From NCBI GenBank assembly GCA_022749755.1, contig CM040448.1, positions 3,778,481 through 3,842,480 of the forward strand: a stretch of 64,000 nucleotides of DNA, given 5' to 3'. Below the pieces are notes generated by a model. It was not told the origin of the DNA. It ran no database searches and saw nothing but the letters and a program-made list of their open reading frames with translations. Shown here piece after piece: positions 1 through 11,677 of this stretch; position 1 is the stretch's first letter, and each line of letters opens with the position of its first letter. The translations under genes and the position numbers were made by a program. This DNA comes from Azadirachta indica. Taxonomy: Eukaryota; Streptophyta; Magnoliopsida; Sapindales; Meliaceae.

Positions 1-338
1 ATTTAAAATTTCAATTTTTGGTAATAAAAGAAAAATAATTTTTTTAATTCTAAAAAAATTAATGTCAATTAAACGATAATATGAAAAAACATGAACATTT
101 AAAAACATTTTAAATAGTGAAAAAATTAAACCGAACAAGAAAAAAAGTCTTACAAGTGGAGATATCTGTTTCTAGTTGATGGAGATATCGATCTCACGAA
201 TTAATGCTTTAGATCATTCCGTGCATGTGTTACTGCCCTGATCTGTAGAAAGTCAATATCCAAGTGCTTGAGTTTTCACAAAATTAAAAACATATTTGTT
301 TCACGCAAGTTCCTATATTATTTGAAAGCATATCCTAG
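1..338. other. Intergenic flank left of the copia element
   Basis: AT-rich sequence with no open frame or recognisable element. It ends at the pentamer CCTAG (334-338), which is the probable target-site duplicate of the copia element that follows. Confidence 0.4.
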
Positions 339-554
339 TGTTTTAAAAAACACAGCTTTATATAGATGAAGTCTTAAAGCACTTAAGGTATAAGCACAAG
401 CTTTCTATAAATTTAGAAAGTATTAACTATTTTCATTACTTCACCAAAACAATTATAGCCACATGTATATATAGATGGTAGTGTGGGGCTATTGTTAAGA
501 TTGGTCGATGTGGGATTCTTCCCCTTAAGTTGGTGGAAGACAAGTATCACAACA
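339..554 (-). repeat. Left (3') LTR of the copia element
   Basis: About 216 bp. In minus-strand reading it starts TGTTGTGATACTTGTC and ends ..CA at 339-340. It matches 6201-6388, for example in the shared segment around 410-524 versus 6270-6388 containing ATTAACTATTTTCATTACTT. Confidence 0.75.
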
Positions 555-563
555 CTCCCCTTT
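555..563 (-). other. Polypurine tract of the copia element
   Basis: In minus-strand reading AAAGGGGAG lies immediately before the LTR start TGTTGTGATAC. This is the expected position and composition of a plus-strand primer. Confidence 0.75.
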
Positions 564-859
564 GGATTCTACCGGCTTTAATTACAATTCTAAGAAAAAA
601 TAAAATCCTCAAAAGTGATGTTGAGTGTACTTAATGTTTTCTCGTTAAAAATCTTGCCAATAAAACCCAGTAAGATAAAACCTGGATGAAGGAAAAAGTA
701 GTATAGTGCACATGCACCCTATATAATGCCTAAAGTTCTTTTAAAGAAATGCTTCCCTTGATAAAAAGTCTCCCCCTTAACAAAACTTGTATCAATCAGA
801 TAATTTGTATAGTCGACGCATGCCATTGTTGTGTATCAACCTTTCAAAAGTCAATGCGA

Positions 860-2420
860 CAATGTTTTAGTAAAGAGATCAACAAAATTTTCGTTGAAGT
901 GTAACTCTTTCACATCAATCTGGTGGCTCTACTGGAGCTCATGAGTGTAAAAGAACTTTAACAAGATATGCTTCGTTCAATCGTCTTTAATATATCTTCC
1001 TCTAACATATGCAATACAAGCAACATTATCTTCACGTATTATTGTTGGGACATCTATAGTAGAAGATAAGAAACACGTACTCTAAATGTGATGGATGATA
1101 GATCATAACCATATACATTCCCTGCTTACTCCATGTAATGCTAAAATCTTAGAATAATTAGAGGAGGTAGCAATAAGAGTCTACTTCATAGATCGCCATA
1201 AGATTGTTGTGTTATTGTACATGAACATATATTCTATCTGCGATCTTACTTTACGAAGATCTAAAAGATAACCGGCATCTACATAACCAACAAGCCATGG
1301 ATTCTTCGTTGGTTCATTGAAATAGAACAATCCTAAATCTGTTGTTTTAGGAAAATAATGAAAAACATGTTTGACGCCATTCCAATACCAGCGAGTGGGT
1401 GTAGAACTAAATCTGGCTAACAAGTTCACAGAGAATGCTATGTTCAGTCTAATACATTATGCCAAAAATATTAAAGCGGTAATTGCATTAAGATATGATA
1501 CTTCTGGACCAAGTATATCTTCATCATCTTCTTTAGGACGAAATAAATCCTTTTTAGGATTTAGGGACCGGACAACAATAAGGATACTTAACAGATGAGC
1601 ATTATCCATATTAAAATATTTTAGAATCTTTTTAACATTGGCAAATTAATGATAAAAATTCTATCAGACTTGCGATCGATCTACAGGTTGAGACAATGTC
1701 TAGTTTTCCCAAAATCTTTCATCTCAAATTCTTTCTTCACATATTCAATAGTTTTAAGGAGCTCTTCGAGAATTCAATTATATTCATATCATTGACATAA
1801 ACTGTTACAATGGCAAATCCTAACTCTATTTTCTTTATAAATATACATGGGCATATAAGATTATTAGTATATCCTTCCTTAATTAAGTATTTGCTAAGGC
1901 GATTATACCACAAGCATCTAGATTATTTCAAACCATATAAGGATCTTTGTAGCTTAATTGAATACAGAGTATGATCTTTGATTTAAATGCTTGAGGGATT
2001 TTGAACCCTTCAGGGATTTTCATATAAATATCAATGTTAAGTGACCCATACAAATAGGCTGTCACTATATCCATAAGATGCATACAAGATTCTCTGAGAC
2101 TGCTAAACTTATCAAAAATTGAAACATAATGGCATTCATTAAAGAAGAATATATTTCATCAAAATCAATTCTAAGCCTCTAAGAGAAATCTTAGGCTATA
2201 AGTCGTGCTTTATATTTGATAATCTCATTATGCTCATTACATTTCCTTACAAATACCTATTTATATTCAACGGGTTTGACATCTTCAGGTGTTAGGACTA
2301 AAGGTTTAAATACTTTGCATTTGACAACAAAAGCCAATTTTGCTTGAATTGCTTCTTTCTATTGACACCACTTATGTCTCTATCTACATTCATCCACAGT
2401 CTGTAGGTCGCAATTATCTC
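860..2420 (-). pseudogene. copia pol remains: reverse transcriptase and RNase H
   Basis: Minus-strand reading. At 1181-1429 there is a frame containing VGYVDAGYLLDLRKVRSQ, followed by a decayed segment resembling TLIATSS..ILALH..SRECIWL (about 1060-1180) and EDNVACIA (about 1000). The conserved copia tail HQIDVKELHFNENFVDLFTK occurs at about 845-930. Near 2330-2400 a segment resembles the start of the copia RT (KW..KEAIQAKLAF). Stops and frameshifts separate these blocks. Integrase-like sequence lies further right (about 3300-4080). The domain assignment is family recognition by eye. Confidence 0.75.
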
Positions 2421-5269
2421 TCATGATTTCAGTAGCTACTACAAATAAAAATACGTTGTCGATAACTATTTCATTACGATCCTACATCACATGTATATAT
2501 GTATAATTTGTAGACTTTTCTTTATTTTGAGATTTTTGTGCCACTTAAGGTGCTAATGGTTCATTTGGAGCTCGTGTCACTTCTAGGAGTTATGCCTCTT
2601 TGGGGACTAATGCTTCTTCAAGAGCTTGTGTCTCTTTAGGGACATATGGCTCCTTAGGGGCTATTGTCGCTTTAGAGACATATGTCTTTTTAAGAACTGT
2701 CACCTCTTTTAGAGCTAGTGATTCAAAAATTTGTAGTATACCTATTGCTTAAGCATTATTTTCAACAAGATCTTGATTTCTAAATAGTCTTTTTTGTGGA
2801 ACAATATGCTTTGAACCAATTGGTCTATCACATTTATGGCGTGTAACAGATGATTCATTTGCTGCCTTTTAATTAGATTGTTCATTAGGAACAATTACCC
2901 GGGCTGATATATTGGCAGTTAGTATATATTATTTGGTCATTCTTGCAGTATCATTAAATGCATTTGGTAATTGATTTGTAATTTTCTGAAGTTGCACTAT
3001 TCTTTGCACTTCATTTTTACATTGATTAGTGCGAAAATCAAGATAAGACAAAGTTAATGTTTTTCAGGAAAGTACATGCCTTACTTTATGAGGCATTTTC
3101 TTGTTTTCTAATAGTAAAAAAACTATTTCATCAAAATGACAATCTATAAATTGTGTGATAAATAGATCATCTATTAAAGGATTAAGACATCTAATAATAG
3201 AAGGAGAGTTATAACTAATATAAATCTCCAAACGATGTTAAAATCTCATTTTAATGCGTTGTGGGGGTGCAATAGGAACACACACAGCATAGCTAAAAGT
3301 GCATAGATGGAATATATTAGGTGAATGACCAAATACAAGTTACAGTAGGGAATACTGGTGATAAGCAGTAGGTTTAAGCTGAATTAAAGTTGCAACATTT
3401 AAAATAACATGACTTTATGCAAAAATTGACAATTGAGTGCGTAACAATAAAGTTCTAGCAATTACCTAGAGTCTCTTAATAAGAGATTCGGCTAACCCAT
3501 TTTGAATATAAACATATGGAACTAGATGTTTTACATTGATTTCCTGATATGCAATAGTTATCAAATACTTTAGAAGTAAACTCACTTGTATTATCCAAAC
3601 GTATAGTCTTGATTAGGTGATCATGAAAATGTGCCCTTAACTTTATAATCTAAGCAAACAATCTAGCAAATGCAATATTACGTGTAGATAATAAACACAT
3701 ATGTAAACATCGAGCAGATGCATCAATTAAAACCATAAAATAGCATAATGGTCCACTAGGTGGGTGAATTGGCCCACAAATGTCCACATATGACCATCGA
3801 GCAAATACATCAATTAAAACCATAAAATAGCAAAATGGTCAATTAGATGGGTGAATTAGCCCACAAATGTCTTCTTAAATTCTTTGTAAAAATGATGAAA
3901 ACTCAAATCCAATTTAAAAGAGGATAGTTTAACAACTAATTTTCCTTGTAAGCAAGCAGTGCATATATTCTCATTGGATAATAAAATTTTCTAGTTCTTT
4001 AATGTATGTCAATGAGAATTCTTAATAATTCTATGCATCATTGTGGATCCTAGGTGACCAAGACAGTTATGCTATAACATAAACTTTTTAGGATCAAAGA
4101 GAATCAATAAACTTATAGTTCATCATTACGTAACTTTCAATTGCATTCATATTTGTATAATATAATCCAGATGACAATGTTGGAAGGTTTTCTAGTATAT
4201 ATTTCTTACTTGAAGCATTAAAAGTAATACAGAGATATTCGGTATTATTTTCATTTAAAGTTTCAATATGATATCCATTTTAGTAGATATCTTTAAAGTT
4301 AAGCAAATTTCTACTACATTTGCTAGAATACAAAGAATTATGTATACATAATCTAATTTCACTTGCTAACAAGATATGGACTTTTCCAGAGCCTTTAATT
4401 AAGTCTATAGGACTTGATATGGTATTCATCTTAGCTTGAATCATTTTCAATTCCAAGAAATAATTCTTATAGCGCAGTTGCATTATCCAATAAACATGCA
4501 TCCCCATCTGTCCCCTTTGAAAAGTTAACTCCCTTTTAATGTTCATGCCCTTTTATCGGATGGTTCACATCAGTTATCATGATAATTAAATTTAGAGTAT
4601 AAAATATGAACAAGAGAATTTTAAAGGACGAAACAAAAGGTAAATAATTAAATTGTAAATAATATGATTATTGTCAAAAAATAAATATTAAGATAAATAT
4701 TATCAATAAAGTAGCCTCAATATTTTTCTTATTTTCATGGAGGCATCATAAAGTTTTATTAGATAATTCAGTATATTACAGGTACACAATATATGTCATT
4801 TCATGCCATGTAAGTGACAAAATTTATCATGTTATAAGCATTCCACTTCTGGTGGTTGAACATAATTACATTTTATAATTTTAATATTTATAGTCATTGT
4901 AAGGGCAATAATAGGTCATTTTCATTATTTTATACAACTTCCACAATTGCCATATGTGGTTTTATTCATTTTTAGGAATGGCAAATAAACGATCATAGTA
5001 GTAATTTAGTTAAATAGAGAACATGAATGCAATTGTCAATATATACACTCACAATTTCAGCTATATGGTAACTATAAAACTAAACTATATTCAATGTAAT
5101 CTTACATTCACGTCTTTAATTTAGGAAGTTATGTTCCTCTAAAAGTTGTGTTTAATTATGAGGAGAGAAATCATAATTTTTTAATTATCCTTTAGGAGGA
5201 TGTTCTTCTCTCTTTAGGTGGTACCTTCTGGACCATGGCATGAAAATACATTTTAACTCGGGAAATAAT

Positions 5270-5620
5270 ATATGTTGAGAACTTTAGGTTTTAATTTTAT
5301 AACTTATATTTAGAACTTCAGGTTCTGACCTTAATAAATTGAAAAACTCGGGTTCATAAAGTTGGTATATTGAGTTTCGAATCCATGTAATTGTTGTACA
5401 AAACTTCAGGACTACATAGTTAATATATGGGCTCTCAGCTCCTCAGTTATATAAAACTTCAAGTTCTTATAATTGTTATATGAAACTTCAAGTCCATTGT
5501 AATTTAGAGTTATATAAATGATATAGACATAGAACTCCAGGTTCAAGTCTAATTAATTCAAAACTCTGGGTTCTATAACAATTTCATTTCAGGACTTCAG
5601 GTCCTGATGAGATTACCTTT
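5270..5620. repeat. Degenerate short-period repeats in the copia leader/gag region (family 1)
   Basis: About eight to ten imperfect copies of a motif like GAACTTCAGGTTC, spaced about 30-60 bp apart. Variants include AACTCGGGTTC, AACTTCAAGTCC and GGACTTCAGGTCCT. Several copies are themselves near-palindromic. They lie between the right LTR and the probable gag remains. Confidence 0.6.
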
Positions 5621-5659
5621 AAAAAAAGATCACAAATATAAAAAACATAAACAAGTAAT

Positions 5660-5845
5660 TGTTATATAGAAGGCTTAACCGTCCATTGGAAGCATAATAA
5701 TATTTAGGAGGCATAGCCTTCCATTAATGTTTCAATAATAAATAAGAGGTAACTTAGCCTTCTAATGAAAGCACAACAATATTTAGGAAGCTTGGCCTTC
5801 CATCAAATAATGCAAATAATAAATGGGAGGCTTTGCCTACTACAT
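5660..5845. repeat. Degenerate short-period repeats in the copia leader (family 2)
   Basis: Five imperfect copies of a motif like AGGAGGCATAGCCTTCCATT, about 35-60 bp apart (near 5670, 5710, 5750, 5790 and 5830). Each core is a near-palindrome (AGGC..GCCT). It lies next to family 1. Confidence 0.6.
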
Positions 5846-6200
5846 AATTAATAAGACAGCAATAAAAAAATCTTTACTTTGCAAGTTTCAAGTTGTAAAA
5901 CTATAAACAATATTGATAATAATATAAACTCAAAAATAAATATTGAAATTATAATCAACGTTAATATCAATACTAAACAAATATGCTAATAAAAGAACAT
6001 AACACATTATCCTTATTTTTTGCTGTGGAAGATCCAATTTAACGATAAGTATAGAACATACTTATAAGGATAGTAGTGACAAACTAATATAAGGTGAAAA
6101 TATTTACTAAAATAAAAATGATTAAATAAAAACTCACATACTTGAACCAGCAATTCATGTTGCTAACATGTTGTAAATAAGTTGCTGAAATAAATTAATT

Positions 6201-6388
6201 AAACTAAAAACACACGGCTTTACATAGATAAAGCTTTAAAGCATTTAAAAGTATAAGTACAAGCTTTCCATAAGTTTAGAAAGCATTAACTATTTTCATT
6301 ACTTCACCAAAACAAGTATAGCCACATGTATATATAGGTGGTAATGAGGGGGGTGTTGTTAAGATTAGCCGATGTGAGATTCTTCCCC
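6201..6388 (-). repeat. Right (5') LTR of the copia element, interrupted
   Basis: Matches the left LTR up to the shared GATTCTTCCCC (6379-6388). After it the sequence departs. The expected LTR tail AAGTATCACAACA reappears at 7072-7084, so about 0.68 kb has been inserted into this LTR. Confidence 0.65.
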
Positions 6389-7066
6389 GAGTCAATAATG
6401 TGGAATCATTTCCAAAGAAATAAAAGCTGACAAGAACAAGGAAACCCTGAAGTCACAAGAAAAAAAAACAAACCTCAGTTCCTGAAAATAGTTTCAGAAT
6501 TTTCTTTAAAAATATCTTATTAATATGAAGTATAAATGCTATTTTAAAATATTTTGGGATAAAATATATCAACTTTAAAATTTTTTTAAATTCTAGTATT
6601 TTTTATCATATTAACTATTTTAAAATATTTTTAAATATTTTAATTCATATTCATATTAACTAGGGTTTTCGATTTAACATTAAAAGGCCTAAAATTTTTT
6701 GTCCAATTCTAGTTTTCACTGAAAAAAACTCAAACCGAACCAAAATTTTTATATTTTTATTTTTCATTAAATTAATTATTATATTATACTATATTATATT
6801 AATATATCTAATTATTATAAAGTCAAATTATATATATATTAAGTTGAAAAAAGTATTGTTTTAGTTTTAATTTTGAATTAAAAAATTAAAATAAAAACTG
6901 AAAGTAGGACCGAACCAAACCATACCAATTGATCCAATTCCAATCCAATTCTTTTCTTACATTTGGTTCAATCCGGTTTCAAAAATTCAAAATTTTTGGG
7001 TTCGGTTTAATTTTTTAAAAAATCCAGACCAGACTAACTCGTGTCCACTCATGCTTCCAAATATTC
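6389..7066. mobile_element. Sequence inserted in the right copia LTR
   Basis: About 680 bp of very AT-rich sequence. It holds motifs such as CTCAAACCGAACCAAA (6729-6744) and TTGGGTTCGGTTTAATT (6997-7013), a composition common in small non-autonomous plant DNA elements. No clean terminal repeats or target duplication could be assigned, so the class is unknown. Confidence 0.4.
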
Positions 7067-7549
7067 TTTAAAAGTATCACAACACCTCGAAGTTTTTTAC
7101 TTTTTTTTTTTTAACTATTAGTTTGTAGTATAAATCTCACCTATATACAGAAACACATTTGATAAATTATTCTTCCCAAATTAGTATGGTAAAGAAAATA
7201 ACATAATGTTAAGATATTCTTATGACTTTGGATTTCAATGCTTCCATTTTCTTTACTCTCGAATTTATATTAAGACAATAACATTAGTTTTTGGGATAAT
7301 GCTTAATACTTCCCAGTGTTTGCCTTGATACTTCATTATTTCTTATCGTTTGTCAAATACTTCAATATTATTGATATTAGTTTTGTACTAAAAATTGTTA
7401 CTTTTTTAGGATAATTATTAATTTGCCCTCTCACCTATATCAAAAGTTTATCATCTTTGTTTTTATGTAACTTACGATTGAGTTGATCATCATTGCTAAC
7501 ACCACTACTGACCATCATCAACTGTCGTTGACAACCATCAAACATCCTC

Positions 7550-8090
7550 CATTTAAGTCACCATGGATATCATTAGAATCCATATTGAATGCTCTACGCA
7601 ATGATATCATCATCATTGTCATTTAAATAACTGTTCATTGTAGATCTGAAATTAAAATTTTGACAACTAAAAAATTCAACGTCAAATATATAACGAACAA
7701 CTGTTTGAATGGCAATGGTTATGGTACCATTACATAGAGTATGTAACAAGGAGTTGAATGATATCCACTATGACCAGAAGAGATGACAGATGGATGCAAT
7801 GACCAATATTGCAACTAGAAAAGATTAATGGCAACAACTTTTGTTCAACTTTTATTCATTTGAATTACTTTAGGTATCATTAGAATCCTTGATGAACGCT
7901 CTATGCAATGATACCATCATCAGCGCCATTTGAACAACCGTTCGCTATAGATTTGAAGTTGAAGCTTTGAGTGTCAAAATTTTAACTTCAGATCTATGGC
8001 AAATGGTTGTTCAAACAGTGATGATGATGATATCATTGTACATAGCGTTCAATAAGAATTCTAATGATATCTACAATGATTTAAACAAAA
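7550..8090. repeat. Double inverted-repeat (two consecutive hairpins)
   Basis: Four related arms of about 100-115 bp alternate in orientation: 7550-7665 (+), 7668-7775 (-), 7862-7965 (+) and 7975-8085 (-). Shared cores include GATATCATTAGAAT and CAATGATATCATCATC. The last two arms are separated by only about 10-25 bp. Looser similarity extends to 7490 and 8165. No coding potential is visible. It could be a foldback/MITE-like element. Confidence 0.6.
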
Positions 8091-8569
8091 AAACATTTAA
8101 TGGTGGCCAACTGCTATCAGTGGTGGTTCAGAGTGGTCAATAGTGATAGCTAATTTAGTTGTACAATGGTGTGTACATATATCATAACCATGTCAAATTT
8201 CTTACTTAGCCTAAAAAATAACGGTTCTTGAATGATATCTATTATTATTGAAACGAATGACATTAGACGATAGTCAATGATGGTCAACAGTGGTCGAATG
8301 TGGTAATAACTCAAACGGTCATACAAGGTTAATTCATTTCAAGCTCAAATTAGGGACATCTTGGCTCCGCCCCCTTCAGGCTGAATTAGGGACGGAGATT
8401 GGGGTTCTGGGCCCAAAAATCCATCCCAATGGGTTAGAAGAATTTGAGATATTTTTCAAATAATAGGGGCCAAAATCTAGGGTAGATCGAGCATTTTCCA
8501 TTATTATTATCGTTATAGAATTAACCACAAGTTTCCTAATTGATCCACGAATTAAGATAAGATAAGACT

Positions 8570-8645
8570 TCTACCCTGCCACAAATATTGATAGACGACA
8601 TTTGGCAGATCACAGGAGTATGGCTACTAAGGAGATCAAACTAGT
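8570..8645 (+). pseudogene. Partial duplicate of a SABATH 5' UTR and start codon
   Basis: Repeats the leader and first codons of the dead gene just downstream. The leader element AATATTGATAGACGACATTT is followed by ATGGCTACTAAGGAGATC, after which similarity ends near 8645. The same block recurs at 8755-8830, so the promoter-proximal part was duplicated in tandem with a spacing of about 185 bp. Confidence 0.6.
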
Positions 8646-8804
8646 GGGATATCAAGTATTTTCCATTATTATCATTGTGATGGAATCAACCACTCATAAC
8701 GATGGAATCAACTACTAACTTCCTATTGATACACGAGCTAAGATAGATAAGCCTTTATCGTGCTATAAATATTGATAGACGATATTTGGCAGACAAGAGA
8801 GAGT

Positions 8805-10076
8805 ATGGCTACTGAGGAGATCAATATTTGCCTGAATCATATCCCATGGTTGGTGGAGATGGCCCTCACAGCTATGCTAAATATTCTACTTTTTCGGTAT
8901 TATCAACTATTTCGCTTAAATTGTTCATTAATTTCTTTTTGCTAGGTATTCCATTACGTATGTAGATATTTAATTATATACGTTAATTGTATAATAATTT
9001 TGATACGGTTGCAGGGGCAATCGTGGATGTTACAAAGGGAATGGTCTTTACAGAAAAGCTTGATCTGAAAAGCGTAGCAATTTACAGTTCCAGCACATTT
9101 AAAATAGCTGATTTGGGCTGTTCGGCTGGCCCTAACACTTTCATTGCCGTGCAAAACATTATAGAATCTGTAGAACAACAGTACCTGCATGCTGAAAATC
9201 AAAACCATTAAACCTCAGAATTTCAAGTGTTTTTTAATGAACACTCGAACGACTTCAACATTATCTTTAAAACCTGCCTCCCGACTGAAAATATGTTGCA
9301 GCCGGAGTGCCGGGTTATTTCCACCACCACTTGTTTCCAAAATCATCTCTGCATATTGTACACTCTTCCAATGCAATTCACTGGTTTCCAAGGTTCCAAA
9401 AGAAATTAAGGATAGTAAATCTCCTGCTTGACTAAAGGCAGCAGACACTGCACAGGATTTGTAAAAGAAGTTGCTACAGCATATTCAGCTCAATTCAGTT
9501 ATGACTTGGGAGTCATTTTTGAATGCTAGAGCACATGAAATTGTGCCAGGAGGGCTAATGCTCATTCTAATAGCTAATTGCTGAGATGGGATCCCTATGT
9601 CTAAGACTCCCGAGGGTATACATTATGATTTTCTAGGCTCTTACCTCTATGATAGGGCTAAGATGGTGAGAATAAATTCTTATATTTATACTTTAAGGCT
9701 TTCTAAAATTTTACCTAGACTTTATCAATTGCAGGGATTAATTAGCGATGAAGAGGTGCATTTCTTTAACTTGCATATGTATTACCCATCTCTCCGAGAG
9801 TTTGAGATGCTTATAAAGAGAAATGCAAATTTCAGCATAGAGAGAAAGGACATACGTACTCACCCCTCAACGCACAAGGCCTACTGTGCCAAATATTGAG
9901 CTGGGCTTTTAAGAGCTAGCTTGGAGAGCATGTTCCAGCAGCACTTCGGAAGCCCGCATGTTCTAGACCACATATTCAAGTATTATTCCAGGAAGCTTGA
10001 ACAAAATATTAGCTTCATCATGGAAGGGAAAACCTATGACATGATTGAATTGTGCATCATCATCAAGCGAAATTAA
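8805..10076 (+). pseudogene. SABATH methyltransferase pseudogene
   Basis: Same three-exon plan as the intact genes downstream: exon 1 from ATG 8805 to about 8902, exon 2 about 9015-9665 and exon 3 9735-10076. Breaks seen: loss of one base near the 15th base of exon 1 (ATCAATATTTGCC where the intact genes have ATCAATAGTTTGCC); the last exon-1 codons, which should give FQ, are altered; an in-frame TAA in exon 2 (about 9208); a frameshift near 9270; TGG changed to TGA with a base loss near 9427; and TGG to TGA in exon 3 (9897-9899). Residual motifs include IADLGCSAGPNTFIAVQNII. It is the most diverged copy of the gene at 11678. It was clearly once functional, since splice sites and reading are otherwise preserved. 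Confidence 0.85.
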
Positions 10077-10163
10077 TTAATCTTTAGATATGCTATTCTG
10101 AACATCTCTCTGAATTTGATTTTTAATCCTCAAGCGAAATTAATTTATATAATATCTTTTTTC

Positions 10164-11395
10164 ATGAAAGCCCGACCAATTTGGGCCAGGGATTGCGACG
10201 ACTTTTTGCATGAAATCGGAGATCAGGCAGGGAAAGAAAATCAGAGCCCGGCCTGTTTTCCGAAATCGACATTTTTGTTTGGTTAATTACTTTTGCATCT
10301 ATTTTATTTGATAAATGACTAGAAATATTTTATATTTTTTCTTTTAGTCAATCAAGTCTTTTAAAAAAGTTTATACTTTTAAATTTAATCAATTAAGCCC
10401 TTCATAATTCTTTAAAATTTTCAATTCAATCAATTTTAAAATTTTTTAAAATTTATTCTCTTAATAAAAAAATTTGGTCAAATCATCAATAACTACAAAA
10501 ATTGAATAACTTTAATAATTAGATTAAAAATATCAAGTTTTGATAAAATAAAAATAATCAGTTGATATAAAAAATGATCAATTTATAATTAATGAATTTA
10601 TTTTTTTCATATTTCATTTTTTATTTACCAAATAAGATATTTTTTTGTAAAATTAAGAAGCATTAAACTTTAAAATTGATTTAATATATTTTCTCTAACT
10701 ATTTATCAATTATATTAAAAATTGGATCATAATTTACTACTATGTTTGTTTATTTTTTTTGTTTATATAGGTTAATAAAAAAGTTAAAGTAAATGTATTA
10801 ATAGATTTTGATATTTTATTCTAATAAAATTATTGTAAATTGTAATATTTTATATCAATCGTCTAAATCAAATTGATGATTATTGCCAATTACTTTATTT
10901 TTATGAATTATTTTATAAAAAATTAAATATTTTTTTTTTTCATTTTAATGATATGTGAAATGGTAATTTATATATGAAAAATTACTTTAGTTTTATGGAA
11001 AATATATAAAATTTTTTCATGTATGACCAAATTTTATGAAAAATTAAAAACTGATAATATTTTTTTAATAACAAATTAAAAATTGATAATTATAAGAGTT
11101 AACTTTTATTAAATACTTTAAATATGTATTCAAGTCAATAAATTTAATAGTTCTTTAAAATTTATTTTAAGTTTGATACTAATTAAATTATTGTAAAATT
11201 AAATTATTATATATTTTTTAAATCCTAAATACTGAATTATATATATATATGTTAAATATGTGTTGGAGTAAAATATTTTTATTTATAAATTTTACTTAAC
11301 AAGTAAAAGCAGTCCAATGATAAGTAAAGTGTTAAATTTTTCAAATCGGAGACATCCATGGCCCAGCACTATTTAGACCCAGTTGGGCACAAGGA
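10164..11395 (+). mobile_element. AT-rich hAT-related non-autonomous element remnant (copy A)
   Basis: About 1.2 kb, extremely AT-rich inside with GC-rich ends (GCCCGACCAATTTGGGCC near 10170 and CCCAGTTGGGC near 11380). Its interior resembles the interior of the hAT element at 39603-41821 (compare 10840-11240 with 40980-41290, same orientation). It is absent upstream of the pseudogene at 8805, which suggests insertion into the promoter region before the segmental duplication. No intact terminal repeats were found. Confidence 0.45.
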
Positions 11396-11600
11396 TCTCT
11401 AGCCCAATTAGAGATTAGAACGAGGACTGGCGTCCTGGACTTGTTGCCATCTATAATGGGTAAGGGGAATTTGAGATATTTTTCAAACAATAGGAGAAAC
11501 TGGATAATTAGCGCAAAAATTAGGGGTATTAGGCATTTTTCATTATTATTGTTTCAACCACAACTCCTGATTGCTCCATGAATTAAGATAAGATCTTCGT

Positions 11601-11607
11601 TATAAAA
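11601..11607 (+). promoter_or_regulatory. TATA box of the SABATH gene at 11678
   Basis: TATAAAA lies 77 bp upstream of the ATG, within GTTATAAAAGAAG, followed by the conserved leader element AATATTGATAGACGACATTT. In the duplicate copy this box is disrupted (see 24486-24500). Confidence 0.6.
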
Positions 11608-11677
11608 GAAGATAAGCCCTACTATTCGTTGACTATTACAAATATTGATAGACGACATTTGGTAGACCAGAGAGACT

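Larger units (their letters stand above)
339..7084 (-). mobile_element. Degenerate Ty1/copia LTR retrotransposon
   Basis: A copia element read on the minus strand. Seen directly: two related LTRs (339-554, and 6201-6388 plus a short tail near 7067-7084), a purine tract directly before the left LTR in minus-strand reading, and frames resembling copia RNase H, reverse transcriptase and integrase in the usual gag-INT-RT-RH order from right to left. Many stops and frameshifts interrupt them, so it is not autonomous. The flanks CCTAG (334-338) and CCTCG (7085-7089) look like a once-identical 5-bp target duplication with one change. The LTRs differ at many sites, which indicates an old insertion. 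No clear primer-binding site could be read next to the right LTR. Boundaries are inferred from LTR alignment by eye. Confidence 0.8.

Noticed and set aside
9215..9448. Minus-strand open frame across the first SABATH copy
   Set aside because: It is the antisense shadow of the pseudogene's second exon. Equivalent antisense frames occur at 12277-12462 and 25118-25357 opposite the intact genes.
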